DNA of 64,000 nucleotides from Actinoplanes sp. M2I2 (GTDB lineage: Bacteria; Actinomycetota; Actinomycetes; Mycobacteriales; Micromonosporaceae). Made by a program: the position numbers and the translations under genes. The DNA lies in NCBI RefSeq assembly GCF_023544445.1, contig NZ_JALPVJ010000011.1, forward strand, positions 186,001-250,000, written 5' to 3'. Below are positions 48,966 to 57,500 of the stretch, piece after piece. The notes beneath the pieces were generated by a model that saw only the letters and a program-made list of their open reading frames with translations, was not told the origin of the DNA and did no database searches. Each line of letters starts with the position of its first letter. The stretch's first letter is position 1.

Positions 48966-49322
48966 GTGGAGACACCGTTACGCGAACCCACGTTCCTGAT
49001 CCTCACCGCTCTGGCCGCCGAGCCGCTGCATGGTTACGGATTGATCCATGAGGTGGCCCGGCTCTCCGACGACCGCGTGTCCCTGCGCCCTGGCACGCTC
49101 TACGGCGCCCTCGACCGGCTGCTCGACGCGGGTCTGGTCACCGTCGAGCGGGAGGAAGTGGTGGACAGCCGGTTGCGCCGCTATTACCGGCTCACCGAGC
49201 ACGGTGGTGAGCTGCTCGCCGACGAGACCGAGCGGATGCGCCGCAACGTCGAGGCCGCGACCGCCCGGTTGACCGCCCGCACCCGTCCGCGCCTGCCCCG
49301 GCTGAGTGGAGAAACCGCATGA
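48966..49322 (+). CDS. PadR-family transcriptional regulator
   Basis: The 118-residue protein is a compact PadR: TFLILTALAAEPLHGYGLIH, then RPGTLYGALDRLLDAGLVTV and RRYYRLTEHGGELLADETER, followed by a short dimerisation helix. PadR proteins usually repress themselves and a neighbouring membrane protein or exporter. GTG start, probably leaderless. Its end overlaps the following membrane protein gene by four bases. Confidence 0.9.
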   Translation: METPLREPTFLILTALAAEPLHGYGLIHEVARLSDDRVSLRPGTLYGALDRLLDAGLVTVEREEVVDSRLRRYYRLTEHGGELLADETERMRRNVEAATARLTARTRPRLPRLSGETA

Positions 49323-50338
49323 GCGACCTGGAAAGCCGCTACCTGCGGTTGGTCCGGCTCTTCTATCCGGCCGGCTACCGCGACGAGCGCGGCACCGAGA
49401 TCGTGGATACGTACCTCGCCCTGTCCTCACCCGGCCGGCAGTGGCCTTCGGTCGCCGACGTGAGCGACCTGGCCGGCGGCGGGCTGCGTCGGCGCCTGCG
49501 CGTGGTCGGCGCCACCGGCATCGGGCCGGGCCTGCGCCTGGCCGCGATACTGGCGTTGACGACCGCCACCGGACTCGCCGGCGCCTGGATCACGCTGGAG
49601 CTCAATCCGTGGACGACGTCGTGGTTCCGCTCCGAGCAGGACGGACTGTCCCTCACTCCCGGCCTCGGCATGTGGTCGGCCTGGCTGCTCACAGCCGTGG
49701 CGTACGCGGTCGCCCCCGGCCGGTGGACGCGCCTGGCGATCGGTCTCGCCCTCGCCCTCACCATTGCTGTCGTACCGCTTGCCGCCGTCGTCAACCAGTT
49801 CCGGCCTCCGCTGTACATGCTCGTCGCCCAGGCCGGCCTCGGAGTCGTGGCGCTCGCCGTTCCCCGCCGCGGGCCTGGGTGGCTGCGACTCGCGCCCCTG
49901 GGCGGCGGCGCCGCGGCGCTACCCATCGCGGCGACCTACGCCTACAACAGTCGCGACGTTGACTACGGGTACTTCGGCTGGCCCGCCGGTCAGGTCCTTC
50001 CCGCCGCCGGGATCGCGCTTCTGGTGGTGACGTTGCTCGTCGGCGTGAGGCCGGCGGCCCGCCGTGACCTCCGTGGCGCTTGGGCTCTGCTGGTGCTGCT
50101 CGGCCCGATCGGCATGCTGTGGCTGCATCCGCTGGCCGAAGAGCTCGCCGTCAGCCTGTACGGCGGCGGACCGAACGTGGACCGGACCACACTCACGACA
50201 GCGGCGGCCGTCGTGTCAGCGACTGCGGTGGCGATCGTCGTACCGGTTGTGCTGCTGGCCCGCCGAAGGGCCCTTCTGCACGCACACGCCTCCGCCGGAG
50301 GTCGCCCGGCCCGCGACGGCCTCAGCGCGGGGCGATAG
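49319..50338 (+). CDS. Multi-pass membrane protein coupled to PadR
   Basis: The 339-residue protein begins with a soluble segment typical of PadR partners (LESRYLRLVRLFYPAGYRDE), then about eight hydrophobic segments (LRLAAILALTTATGLAGAWI, MWSAWLLTAVAYAVAP, LAIGLALALTIAVVPLAAVV and others). The family is often annotated as a hypothetical membrane protein next to PadR, and no transport motif is seen. It is translationally coupled to the regulator. The stop codon lies within the terminator hairpin loop. Confidence 0.8.
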   Translation: MSDLESRYLRLVRLFYPAGYRDERGTEIVDTYLALSSPGRQWPSVADVSDLAGGGLRRRLRVVGATGIGPGLRLAAILALTTATGLAGAWITLELNPWTTSWFRSEQDGLSLTPGLGMWSAWLLTAVAYAVAPGRWTRLAIGLALALTIAVVPLAAVVNQFRPPLYMLVAQAGLGVVALAVPRRGPGWLRLAPLGGGAAALPIAATYAYNSRDVDYGYFGWPAGQVLPAAGIALLVVTLLVGVRPAARRDLRGAWALLVLLGPIGMLWLHPLAEELAVSLYGGGPNVDRTTLTTAAAVVSATAVAIVVPVVLLARRRALLHAHASAGGRPARDGLSAGR

Positions 50339-50359
50339 CGGCCGGCGCTGAGGCCGTCG
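50314..50359 (+). terminator. Terminator hairpin with a perfect 15-bp stem
   Basis: CGACGGCCTCAGCGC at 50314-50328 is the exact reverse complement of GCGCTGAGGCCGTCG at 50345-50359. The 16-base loop contains the TAG stop of the membrane protein gene. No T-tract follows. It should end the PadR operon transcript. Confidence 0.75.
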
Positions 50360-50896
50360 CCTCCCCGCCGGTGGGACAGTCCTTCGGCCTACGGCACGTC
50401 CGACACAGCGGCGGCCAGGCGCGTGCAGTGCGGCACGTGGCGGATTCGCGAGCACCACTGTGACAGCGCAACGAACGATGGGCCAGCGGATGGGCGACAC
50501 CGGCTCCGCGACGGGCGTCATGGCGGGAACGGCACGGTGCCGCGCAGACGCGCACGGCCGAACTGGCGGCTCATCGGATTGTTGACGTCGCTTCCGACCC
50601 TCGCTACCTGCTCTGTGTTTTGTACCGAGGGCGGGAGCGGCCCGTAGGGTCGCTCTTCCGGTGTGCTGCTGATCTCGACCCTTAGGGCATCCTAGGATGC
50701 TGGTTGCCATCGCCGCTCGATGTCCGAGGGGGGCGGCACCGGCTGCCTGGCCGGCGGGGCGTCTGGAAGGCAGGCTTCCCTTGTCGTTCGACCCGCCGGC
50801 ACCATCGGTCGAACGCTGCTCGCTGTGGCAGTCTGCTCCCGCCGGTCCGATCAGGCCCTCGACTGACGATCTTGTGAAAACTAGCGGTACGGCTGC
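50360..50896. other. Non-coding stretch between PadR operon and resolvase remnant
   Basis: I see no convincing gene in these 537 bases. It contains a possible -10 (TAGGGT at 50645), the 14-bp palindrome at 50687 and a small GGAAG-N5-CTTCC hairpin near 50770. Open frames that cross it lack domains. Confidence 0.55.
50687..50700. promoter_or_regulatory. 14-bp perfect palindrome with symmetric -10 core
   Basis: GCATCCTAGGATGC is a perfect palindrome with TAGGAT readable on both strands. Together with flanking CTTAGG and TGGTTG it closely resembles the motif at 40847-40871. It could be a two-way promoter or a shared regulator site; no gene clearly depends on it here. Confidence 0.45.
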
Positions 50897-51200
50897 TCAG
50901 AGGGCATGTGGCTGAGTTTCGGACGTCCCTGCTTCGTGGGAGTCGGTCGTGTCTGATGGGTGGCTGTCCGCTGCTGGGTCACCGTGGATGATGCGGTGGA
51001 TGGTGGAGCGGCCGACGCTGTATTCCTCGGCGAGGTCGGCCCGGGATAGGTCGCCTTCGGCGTAGCGGGAGCGGATGGAGCGTTGGGCGGACTCGGGCAG
51101 CTTGGGTTGCTTGCCGCGGAGTTGCCTTTGCGTTTGGCGACGGCCATGCCTTCGCGGGTGCGTAGCCGGATCAGGTTGGCCTCGAACTCGGCGACCTGAA
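50897..51200 (-). pseudogene. Frameshifted serine recombinase (resolvase/invertase) remnant
   Basis: The minus strand encodes QVAEFEANLIRLRTREGMAV and AKRKG in one frame, then LRGKQPKLPESAQRSIRSRY and LAEEYSVGRSTIHRIIHGDP in another, after an apparent one-base deletion at about 51121-51124. Together these are the end of a resolvase catalytic domain and its C-terminal DNA-binding HTH. The catalytic serine domain is missing. It is a relic of a mobile element. Confidence 0.75.
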
Positions 51201-51344
51201 CTGTTCGCCCAGCACAGGGCTCGGCCACTCTTGAGGATCAACGGCACGGTGTCGCCCGGCCGGTCCGTCCCCGGAGCGGAGCTCTCAGCCCGACCACAGA
51301 CGTCGCGTGTTTCGATGCCGGGGCCTGCAACGGGGGGATCGACC

Positions 51345-52382
51345 ATGGCAGTCAGTATCGGAACCACACCACCGCGGTGGGCGAGGGTGCAACGTGTCGC
51401 CGGCTACGGGGCGGCGTTGGCGATGCTGCCGTACTTCGTCGTCAAAACCGTCTGGACACTCGACGGCCTGCGCGGCGGAGGACTGCACGACGGGGCCTGG
51501 AGCAGGCTCGACTGGTCGCTGATCAACGGTCTGACCGTCGGTATGGCGGGAGCCGCCATCCTGCTGGGCCTGGCCCTGGGTCAGGGGTGGGGGATGCGGA
51601 TCCCCGGATGGACGGTGTTGGGACCGGCCTGGATCGGCGGGGGTTTCCTGGTACCGATGATCCTGGTCATCCCGGCGTTACTGGCGGTCGCCCCCGAAGG
51701 GGAGGCAGCGCCGGTGACACCGGCGGTGCCGTCCTGGGAGCTGATCATGCTGTCGCTGTCGTTCGCCGGCTTCGGCCTCGCGGTGGCGATCGCTTTCCCG
51801 CTCTACGTACGCCACCGCTGGCCCGACGCCTTCACCGGCCGGGCGCCGACGGCCGGCGCGACCCGGGCCGTACAGGGCACCGTGGCGACGGTCGCCGCAG
51901 CCGTCGCCGTCGGCATCGGCCTGCCGCAGATGTACTGGTCGCTCGGCGGCACCGCCGGCCTCAACCAGGCGACCCTCGACAACCGTGACGGACAGTGGCA
52001 CCTGCTCACCGGCAACAGTGGCCTGTGGGCCCTGATCGCCGCCTGGAGCGTGTGGACGGTGACGCGCCGCACCGCGGCGGGGTCACCGATTCCCCTGCTG
52101 CTGAGCTGGATCGCGTCCGGCTTCCTGTTCGCGTGGGGCTCATGGAAGGCGGTCTTCGCATTCGCCGTCGTACCCGATTTCCCGCCGCCGGAGCCTCTCT
52201 GGGCACTGGCGGGAATCAACCACTTCGGCGCTCTCGCCGGCTTGGCGATCCTTCTCCTGGCACTGATGAGCACAGCCCGGGCCTCCGAGACGGCACAGAA
52301 GGTCACAGCACGAGGCGACGTGTCCGGTCATCACCGCCTGAGCCTCGAAGGTCGACGGCCCACGCGAAGTCCCGATTTGTGA
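51345..52382 (+). CDS. Multi-pass membrane protein of unknown function
   Basis: The 345-residue protein starts at an ATG with GGGGGGATC upstream. It has about seven to eight hydrophobic segments, including VAGYGAALAMLPYFVVKTVW, LINGLTVGMAGAAILLGLAL, LIMLSLSFAGFGLAVAIAFP and FGALAGLAILLLALMS. The C-terminal 40 residues are polar and basic. It resembles actinobacterial integral membrane proteins of unknown role. It lies between two mobile-element relics. Confidence 0.7.
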   Translation: MAVSIGTTPPRWARVQRVAGYGAALAMLPYFVVKTVWTLDGLRGGGLHDGAWSRLDWSLINGLTVGMAGAAILLGLALGQGWGMRIPGWTVLGPAWIGGGFLVPMILVIPALLAVAPEGEAAPVTPAVPSWELIMLSLSFAGFGLAVAIAFPLYVRHRWPDAFTGRAPTAGATRAVQGTVATVAAAVAVGIGLPQMYWSLGGTAGLNQATLDNRDGQWHLLTGNSGLWALIAAWSVWTVTRRTAAGSPIPLLLSWIASGFLFAWGSWKAVFAFAVVPDFPPPEPLWALAGINHFGALAGLAILLLALMSTARASETAQKVTARGDVSGHHRLSLEGRRPTRSPDL

Positions 52383-52442
52383 GACGCCCGCGCGTCACGC
52401 TGCCGACAACTGTTCCCGCCCATTCCGGTTCGAAAGGACACC

Positions 52443-53219
52443 ATGGCTCGCCCCGCTGCACGCATCGAACTGAACACCGCCACCGACGAGGCAATCGACG
52501 GCCGGCACCTGCGCGCCATCGCCTTCAACAGCGTCCGGATGCAGTATGTCCAGGAACTTATCGCCCGCCTCGGCGTCGCGCCGACCGGCAGATCGGCGCT
52601 GGTGATCGGCAGTGTCCGCGGTGACCTGGCCCGCGACCTGGCCACCCTGGGCCTGCGGGTGACCGCGGCAGACCCGTCCCCGGTCGCCACCGGCCGCGCC
52701 CGTAACCGTGACCGGTATCCCGGCCGCGAAGTGCGCTACGAGACCGCCGACGCGGACGACCTGAACCGTCTGGGCGGTCCGTTCGACCTGGTCTACTGCG
52801 CCGACACCCTGGAGATCACCGACGACCTCGACCGGGTCATCGGTGCGGCGGCCTCCGTCCTGGCTCCCGGCGGCGTCCTGTTCTACGACACCGTCACGCG
52901 CACCCCGCTGGGCCGGATCGTCTACCTCGGCCTGTTCCAGAAACTGCCGTCCACCCGCATCATGCCGCCCGGCCGCTACGCGGCCGCACGCCTGCGCCGG
53001 CCCGAAGAGGTGATAGAAGCCCTGCGTGCGCACGGCCTGACCAGTGAAGACGTCCGAGGCTTCAAGCCCAACAACCCAGTCGACCTGATCAAGGCGGTGC
53101 TCGCCCGGCGTAGCGGGCGGATTTCCGACGATGGTGTGGCGCCCCTGGTGAACTTCGTGTTGGAGAAGCCCGGCGCCCGCCCGGTGGTGACCTACCTGGG
53201 CTGTGCCCGCCGGGCCTGA
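52443..53219 (+). CDS. Class I SAM-dependent methyltransferase (UbiG-like)
   Basis: The 258-residue protein has a SAM-binding region ALVIGSVRGDLARDLATLGL, an acidic residue in VTAADPSPVATGRARN, and FDLVYCADTLEITDDLDRVI and VLAPGGVLFYDTVTRTPLGR. The last block is reminiscent of UbiG/Coq3 O-methyltransferases. Motif I is GSVRGDLA rather than the usual GxGxG, a notable drift. GAAAGGA precedes the ATG. The acceptor is unknown. Confidence 0.78.
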   Translation: MARPAARIELNTATDEAIDGRHLRAIAFNSVRMQYVQELIARLGVAPTGRSALVIGSVRGDLARDLATLGLRVTAADPSPVATGRARNRDRYPGREVRYETADADDLNRLGGPFDLVYCADTLEITDDLDRVIGAAASVLAPGGVLFYDTVTRTPLGRIVYLGLFQKLPSTRIMPPGRYAAARLRRPEEVIEALRAHGLTSEDVRGFKPNNPVDLIKAVLARRSGRISDDGVAPLVNFVLEKPGARPVVTYLGCARRA

Positions 53220-53537
53220 TCCTCAACGGCCTGCGCCCGGGGCGCGGTGCTCGCTTCGAGGCCGTCGAACAGCAGACGTAGGCTGATCCGCCAGCCGCTA
53301 TGCGTTGTCTCCGGGGTCGTCGGGGGCGAGCCGACCGCAGGGGCGTGACCACCCCGGTCGTCGGCGAACCTGGCGGTGGCGTTCAGGAGCCCAAAGCGGG
53401 TTCGATATGTGCGGCGGCCGGGCTGGACTTTCCCAAGGCCATCCCCCCAGTGAGCCTCGTGAGGACGCCTCGCACTCACATCAAGATCACCGGTACCGTG
53501 ATTCTCGCGAGCAATAGTCCTCAAGTCCCGACCCGGG
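53220..53537. other. Short gap without recognisable genes
   Basis: These 318 bases contain a small GCGCC-CGG-GGCGC hairpin at 53234-53246, possibly the terminator of the methyltransferase gene. No credible ORF, RNA gene or repeat was seen. Confidence 0.5.
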
Positions 53538-54050
53538 TCATTCCGCGGCCGCAGCATCAGGATCCCGCAGGGGCCGACGCGCGTCGCCCAGATCGGGAGC
53601 GGCGAACGCGCGATCCCGCAGGCAGCGCAGCACGCCGAGCAGCGCTATCACCTGGTCCTCGTCAAGTGGCCGGGGTACTCGCTGGACGGTCTTGACGCGC
53701 ACCGCCCGGCGCACCGGCCGTTGCCGACTGGCCCTGCCCATGAACGGCTGGTGCCGTTCGGATACTCGTGCCAGCGCCGGGTCGGGGCGCTTCTCGATCG
53801 GGTTCGCCGTGTCCAGACGGCCGGCGAGGATCAGGTACTCGTAGAACGACGATACGGCCGCGAGGATCCGGTTGACGGTCGTCGCGGCCAGCTTCGTCGC
53901 CGGCGTCCCGGCATCGGTCGTCCCCGCCACCACCTCGATCGGCTCGCCCGTCTCATCGAGCAGCTCAACCCGGTGCATGCCGTTCTCACGACGGTGCTTC
54001 CCGACCCGCACGACCACCTCCGCGACCGCCCCGCTGGACGATGCAAGCAA
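53538..54050 (-). pseudogene. Truncated tyrosine integrase gene
   Basis: The frame encodes TTVNRILAAVSSFYEYLILA and RVSERHQPFMGRASRQRPVR followed by VKTVQRVPRPLDEDQVIALL. This is the core-binding region and the start of the catalytic domain of a plasmid- or transposon-type site-specific integrase. After LRDRAFA the homology ends, and the Arg-His-Arg-Tyr catalytic block is absent. The N-terminal part also seems incomplete. It is a non-functional relic. Confidence 0.7.
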
Positions 54051-54183
54051 ACGCCCGCATCCAGCAACGGGGCACGAGGTGTCCAGGTAACCGCATGCGA
54101 ACCGGTATCCGAAATGAGCACCTGAGGCTGGCGTCCGCCGTCCCGGCGGTACAGCAGGTCGACCGCGTTCAGCGAGTCGCCGG

Positions 54184-55068
54184 TCAGCTCAGCGGCCGGA
54201 ACGGGGCCAGGGTCGCGCGGATGTGGTCGGCGGCGCCCCAGTCGTCGTCGAACTGGGCCAGGACGGCGAGGTGCTGGCGCAGCTGCAGGATCGGCATCCG
54301 CGCCGGCCAGCCGGCGTCGAGGGAGGTCAGCTCGGCGTAGCGGGTGAAGAACCGTTGCGCCTCGGGCGGGGGCACGGTGGTCCACACGTGGGCGAGGTCG
54401 ACTTCGGCCCACGTGTACGACACCGCGGGGTCGATCAGCGCCGGCCGGTCGTCCGGGGTGGCCAGCAGGTTCTGGGTCCACAGATCGCCGTGGGTCAGGG
54501 CGGCCGGGCGATGGGGCAGCAGCTCGGGCAGGCGTTGGCACAGGCGCTCCAGCGCAGCACGGTCGGCCGCGTCGAGGGCCGCGTCCACGCGGGGCTCGCC
54601 GAGCCACCGCAGCAGCCGGTGCTCGGCGAAGAAGGCGAAACCGTCCTCGCTCCAGGTGTTGATCTGGCGGCGACGGCCCAGCCAGTTGTCGCGGTGCCAC
54701 CCGAAGCGTGGGTGGGTCGTGCTCAGATGCAGGCGGGCCAGCGTGTGCGCGAACTGCTCCCAGAAGGTCTCGCTGGACGGCCTCGGCTTCAGGACCGACA
54801 ACACGAGCAGTTCCCGGTCCGCATGGATCACGTCGGGGGTCGGCACGCCGCCGAGTTCCCGCAGAGCCGTCAGCCCTTCGGCCTCGGCGGCGAAGACGTC
54901 GTCGTCCGGAGTGTCGGCGAAGGCCTTGACGAACACCGGCGGCGCACCCCGGCGGGTTGCTATGCCGGCGAGGGCCGCCAGCCCGCCTGTCACCGGCTCG
55001 ACCGTCACCACATCGCGGATTCCGGCTCGCCGCAGGCCGTCGAGGAGGAACGCCGCCGGGTGCATCAC
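54184..55068 (-). CDS. Fructosamine-3-kinase-like / phosphotransferase protein
   Basis: The 294-residue protein has the kinase C-lobe in PAALTHGDLWTQNLLATPDD and PALIDPAVSYTWAEVDLAHV, the arrangement typical of fructosamine kinases (HGDLWxxN, IDPAVxY...E.DLA), and an N-lobe with PPVFVKAFADTP containing the ATP-binding lysine. It may phosphorylate ketoamines on glycated proteins or small amines. The start is the GTG at 55068, eight bases after AGGAG, with an ATG at the next codon. Confidence 0.8.
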   Translation of the reverse strand: MMHPAAFLLDGLRRAGIRDVVTVEPVTGGLAALAGIATRRGAPPVFVKAFADTPDDDVFAAEAEGLTALRELGGVPTPDVIHADRELLVLSVLKPRPSSETFWEQFAHTLARLHLSTTHPRFGWHRDNWLGRRRQINTWSEDGFAFFAEHRLLRWLGEPRVDAALDAADRAALERLCQRLPELLPHRPAALTHGDLWTQNLLATPDDRPALIDPAVSYTWAEVDLAHVWTTVPPPEAQRFFTRYAELTSLDAGWPARMPILQLRQHLAVLAQFDDDWGAADHIRATLAPFRPLS

Positions 55069-55111
55069 GAAATGTTCTCCTGCCGCGGTGGCTGATCGCC
55101 GACACCGGCTC

Positions 55112-55543
55112 TCAGGTCTCGAGACGGTAGACCTTCGAGTCCCGGCGGTGGAAGCCGAGCCGCTCGTAGAGCCGATTCGCGGCCTCCCGTGCCGGGCGTG
55201 AGGTCAGGTCGACCGTACGGGCTCCGTCGGCGCGGGCGAGGTCGATGGCGGCTTGCGTCAGGGCCGCGCCGACGCCGTGGCCGCGCGCCGCCTCGTCGAC
55301 CACGACGTCCTCGATCCAGGCCCGCAGGCCCGACGGGATGGGAAACGTGACCAGGGTCAGCGTGCCGACGATGATGCCGTCGAGCCGGGCGACGAGCAGG
55401 CGGTTCCCCTGCCAGTCGACCAGCGTACGCAACGCCGCCGCGTCGAGGGGGCGGGCCGAGCGCGACAGTTGGGGCAGCAGCCGGGCGAAGGCTTCGACCA
55501 CGTCCTCGGTGATGTCCTGGACGACCGCGATCTCGACGCTCAT
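55112..55543 (-). CDS. GNAT family N-acetyltransferase
   Basis: The 143-residue protein carries motif A in DVVVDEAARGHGVGAALTQA and the C-terminal NRLYERLGFHRRDSKVYRL typical of small GNAT enzymes. The acceptor is unknown. It begins 27 bases downstream of the NmrA gene's stop on the same strand and ends 43 bases before the kinase-like gene's start, so these genes may share a transcript. Confidence 0.85.
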   Translation of the reverse strand: MSVEIAVVQDITEDVVEAFARLLPQLSRSARPLDAAALRTLVDWQGNRLLVARLDGIIVGTLTLVTFPIPSGLRAWIEDVVVDEAARGHGVGAALTQAAIDLARADGARTVDLTSRPAREAANRLYERLGFHRRDSKVYRLET

Positions 55544-55570
55544 GGCTGTCGACCCTAGCCGGACCCGTCC

Positions 55571-56386
55571 CTAACCGGAGCGGGCGGCCAGGAAGTCGGT
55601 CAGGGAGCGAGGTGGGCGGCCGGTGACCCGTTCGACCGTGTCGGTGGTGCGGTCCTCGGCGCCGCCGGCGATGGCGACGTCGAGGCCGGCCAGGAACGGC
55701 GCGAAGTCGGCCGGCAGGCCCGCGGCCGTGAGCCGGGTGGCCAGTTCGCCGGCCGTGACCGCGCGGTGGCGGACCGGGCGGCCCCAGTGGACGGTCATCC
55801 GCTCGGCCACCTCGGCGTAGCTCAGCGGCTCGGGGCCGGTGAGGAGGTGGTCGGTGTTGTGCGGTTCCGGGTCGGTGAGGGCGCGGACGGCGACCTCGGC
55901 GATGTCGTCGGGGTCGATGAAGGCGACCCGGCCGTCGCCGGTGGCGCTGACGATCTCGCCGTCCTCGCGGGCGGAGACCGCGTGCGGGTGGTCACCGACC
56001 ACGTTCTCCATGAACCAGGACGGGCGCAGCACGGCCCATTCCGGCAGGATCTGGCCCAGCCGGGCGTGGACCCGGCCCAGACCGGTCTCGCCGGGCGGGA
56101 TCGCCGACGACGAAAGCAGGACCGCGCGGGTGACCCCGGCGTCGCGGGCCCGTTGCAGGAACGGGACCACGACCGGTTCCGGATCGGGTACGCCCACCGG
56201 GGGGAGCACGTACGCCGCGCGCACGCCGGCCAGCGCCGGGGCGTGGGTGGCCGGATCGTGCCAGTCGAACCGGACGCCGCCGTCCGGGGGCCGCCGGGCC
56301 GCCACCCGGACGGCCTGACCGCGGTCGTCCAGTTTGCGGGCCACGAGCCGGCCGGTGGTGCCGGTGCCGCCGAGGACGAGGATCAT
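55571..56386 (-). CDS. NmrA-like NAD(P)-binding protein
   Basis: The 271-residue protein begins with MILVLGGTGTTGRLVARKLD, the dinucleotide-binding loop, and continues with VTRAVLLSSSAIPPGE and WAVLRPSWFMENVVGDHPHA, which fit the NmrA/atypical SDR group. Such proteins act as redox sensors or quinone and small-ketone reductases. Its ATG overlaps the stop of the SnoaL-like gene by four bases. The operon is divergent from the TetR gene, which probably controls it. Confidence 0.87.
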   Translation of the reverse strand: MILVLGGTGTTGRLVARKLDDRGQAVRVAARRPPDGGVRFDWHDPATHAPALAGVRAAYVLPPVGVPDPEPVVVPFLQRARDAGVTRAVLLSSSAIPPGETGLGRVHARLGQILPEWAVLRPSWFMENVVGDHPHAVSAREDGEIVSATGDGRVAFIDPDDIAEVAVRALTDPEPHNTDHLLTGPEPLSYAEVAERMTVHWGRPVRHRAVTAGELATRLTAAGLPADFAPFLAGLDVAIAGGAEDRTTDTVERVTGRPPRSLTDFLAARSG

Positions 56387-56796
56387 CGGACCAGTCCCCC
56401 GCCCAGCAGTTCCCGGGTCACCAGCGGGTTCCAGTAGTCGCGGTAGCGGACGATCAGCCCGTCGCGGATGGTCAGGACGGCGATGTACCGCAACTCGTAC
56501 GGCTTACCGGTGGCCACGACGAAGCCGGAGGCGTCGATCTCGGCGACGATGACCTCGGGGTCCTTGGTCTCGTGCAGCGCGATGACGGTGAACTCCCGCA
56601 GGTCGAGCAGCTCCGGGTAGTGCAGCAGGTAGCCCTCGAGCGCGGCCCGGCCGGCGACCTCGGTGGGCTGGCCGGGCGGGGCGAACGGGAACTCCATGAC
56701 GGCGTCGTCGGCGTACAGGTCGATGAAGCCGGCCATGTCCTTGGCCAGCAGCCGGCGCGCGGCCTGCTGGAGGACTTCGGCGGGGGTGGCGGTCAT
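56383..56796 (-). CDS. SnoaL/NTF2-like protein
   Basis: The ATG at 56796, with GAGGAG nine bases before it, gives 137 residues of the SnoaL-like NTF2 fold: LLAKDMAGFIDLYADDAVME, FPFAPPGQPTEVAGRAALEG and VLTIRDGLIVRYRDYWNPLV. Family members are ketosteroid-isomerase-like enzymes or binding proteins. It is the first gene of a two-gene operon with the NmrA-like gene and starts 52 bases from the TetR operator. Confidence 0.85.
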   Translation of the reverse strand: MTATPAEVLQQAARRLLAKDMAGFIDLYADDAVMEFPFAPPGQPTEVAGRAALEGYLLHYPELLDLREFTVIALHETKDPEVIVAEIDASGFVVATGKPYELRYIAVLTIRDGLIVRYRDYWNPLVTRELLGGGLVR

Positions 56797-56847
56797 GTGC
56801 GGGTGCTCCTCGGGTCGGAGGCGGTTCACGCTACGATGCGGACCAGT

Positions 56848-56870
56848 AGTCCGTATCCACTATACGGACT
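56848..56870. promoter_or_regulatory. TetR-type operator: 9-bp perfect inverted repeat
   Basis: AGTCCGTAT and ATACGGACT flank a five-base spacer (CCACT). The site lies 27 bases before the TetR gene and 51 bases before the divergent SnoaL-NmrA operon, the standard position for control of both. Confidence 0.8.
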
Positions 56871-56897
56871 GACGGTCCGGTTGACGAGGGGGTCTCC

Positions 56898-57500
56898 ATG
56901 CGTGCCGACGGCGCCCGGAACCGCGAGGTCGTGCTGGCCGCCGCGGGCAGGCTGTTCGACCAGGTCACCGACCCGGACCAGATCACCATGGACCACATCG
57001 CCGCGGCGGCCGGGGTGGGCAAGGGCACGCTGTTCCGCGGCTTCGGCGACCGGGTCGGGCTGATCCGGGCGCTCTACGCCGACCGGTCACAGGATCTGCA
57101 GGCGGCCCTGAGCACGATCGACCCCGGCCCGGCGGCCGGCGACCACCCCGGGCCCGTCAAGGTCACGGCGGGCAGGGACCACACCGGGCCCGGCCCGGCC
57201 GAGCGGGTCCTGGCGGCGCTCGGGGCGATGCTGGACTTCAAGCTGGCCAACTCCACGCTGACCCGGGCCCTGGAGAACGCCGGCGCCGGCAGCCCGTTCG
57301 ACAACGAGCTCTACAACCTGTGGCACGCCCGGCTCACCAGGATCGTCGCCGAGGCGCGCGGCCCGGAGAACGCCGACTACCTGGCCCACGCGCTGCTGGC
57401 CGCCGTGCGCAGCGACCTGCTCCACCAGCTCCGTGACTGGCCCCGCGCCCGCCTCGAAGCGGGATTGTCGGCTCTGGTCGACGCGATCCTCCCGAGCTGA
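56898..57500 (+). CDS. TetR-family transcriptional repressor
   Basis: The 200-residue protein has an N-terminal TetR HTH (DQITMDHIAAAAGVGKGTLF and RGFGDRVGLIRALYADR) and a helical ligand-binding C-domain with a proline- and glycine-rich insertion at about 75-95. It should bind the palindrome at 56848 and repress itself and the divergent NmrA/SnoaL operon until an inducer, possibly a quinone or aldehyde, binds. The message ends at a group of hairpins at 57501. Confidence 0.9.
   Translation: MRADGARNREVVLAAAGRLFDQVTDPDQITMDHIAAAAGVGKGTLFRGFGDRVGLIRALYADRSQDLQAALSTIDPGPAAGDHPGPVKVTAGRDHTGPGPAERVLAALGAMLDFKLANSTLTRALENAGAGSPFDNELYNLWHARLTRIVAEARGPENADYLAHALLAAVRSDLLHQLRDWPRARLEAGLSALVDAILPS

Noticed and set aside
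50216..50710. 164-codon minus-strand frame after the PadR operon
   Set aside because: It is Arg/Pro-rich without motifs, overlaps the membrane protein gene and crosses the terminator hairpin.
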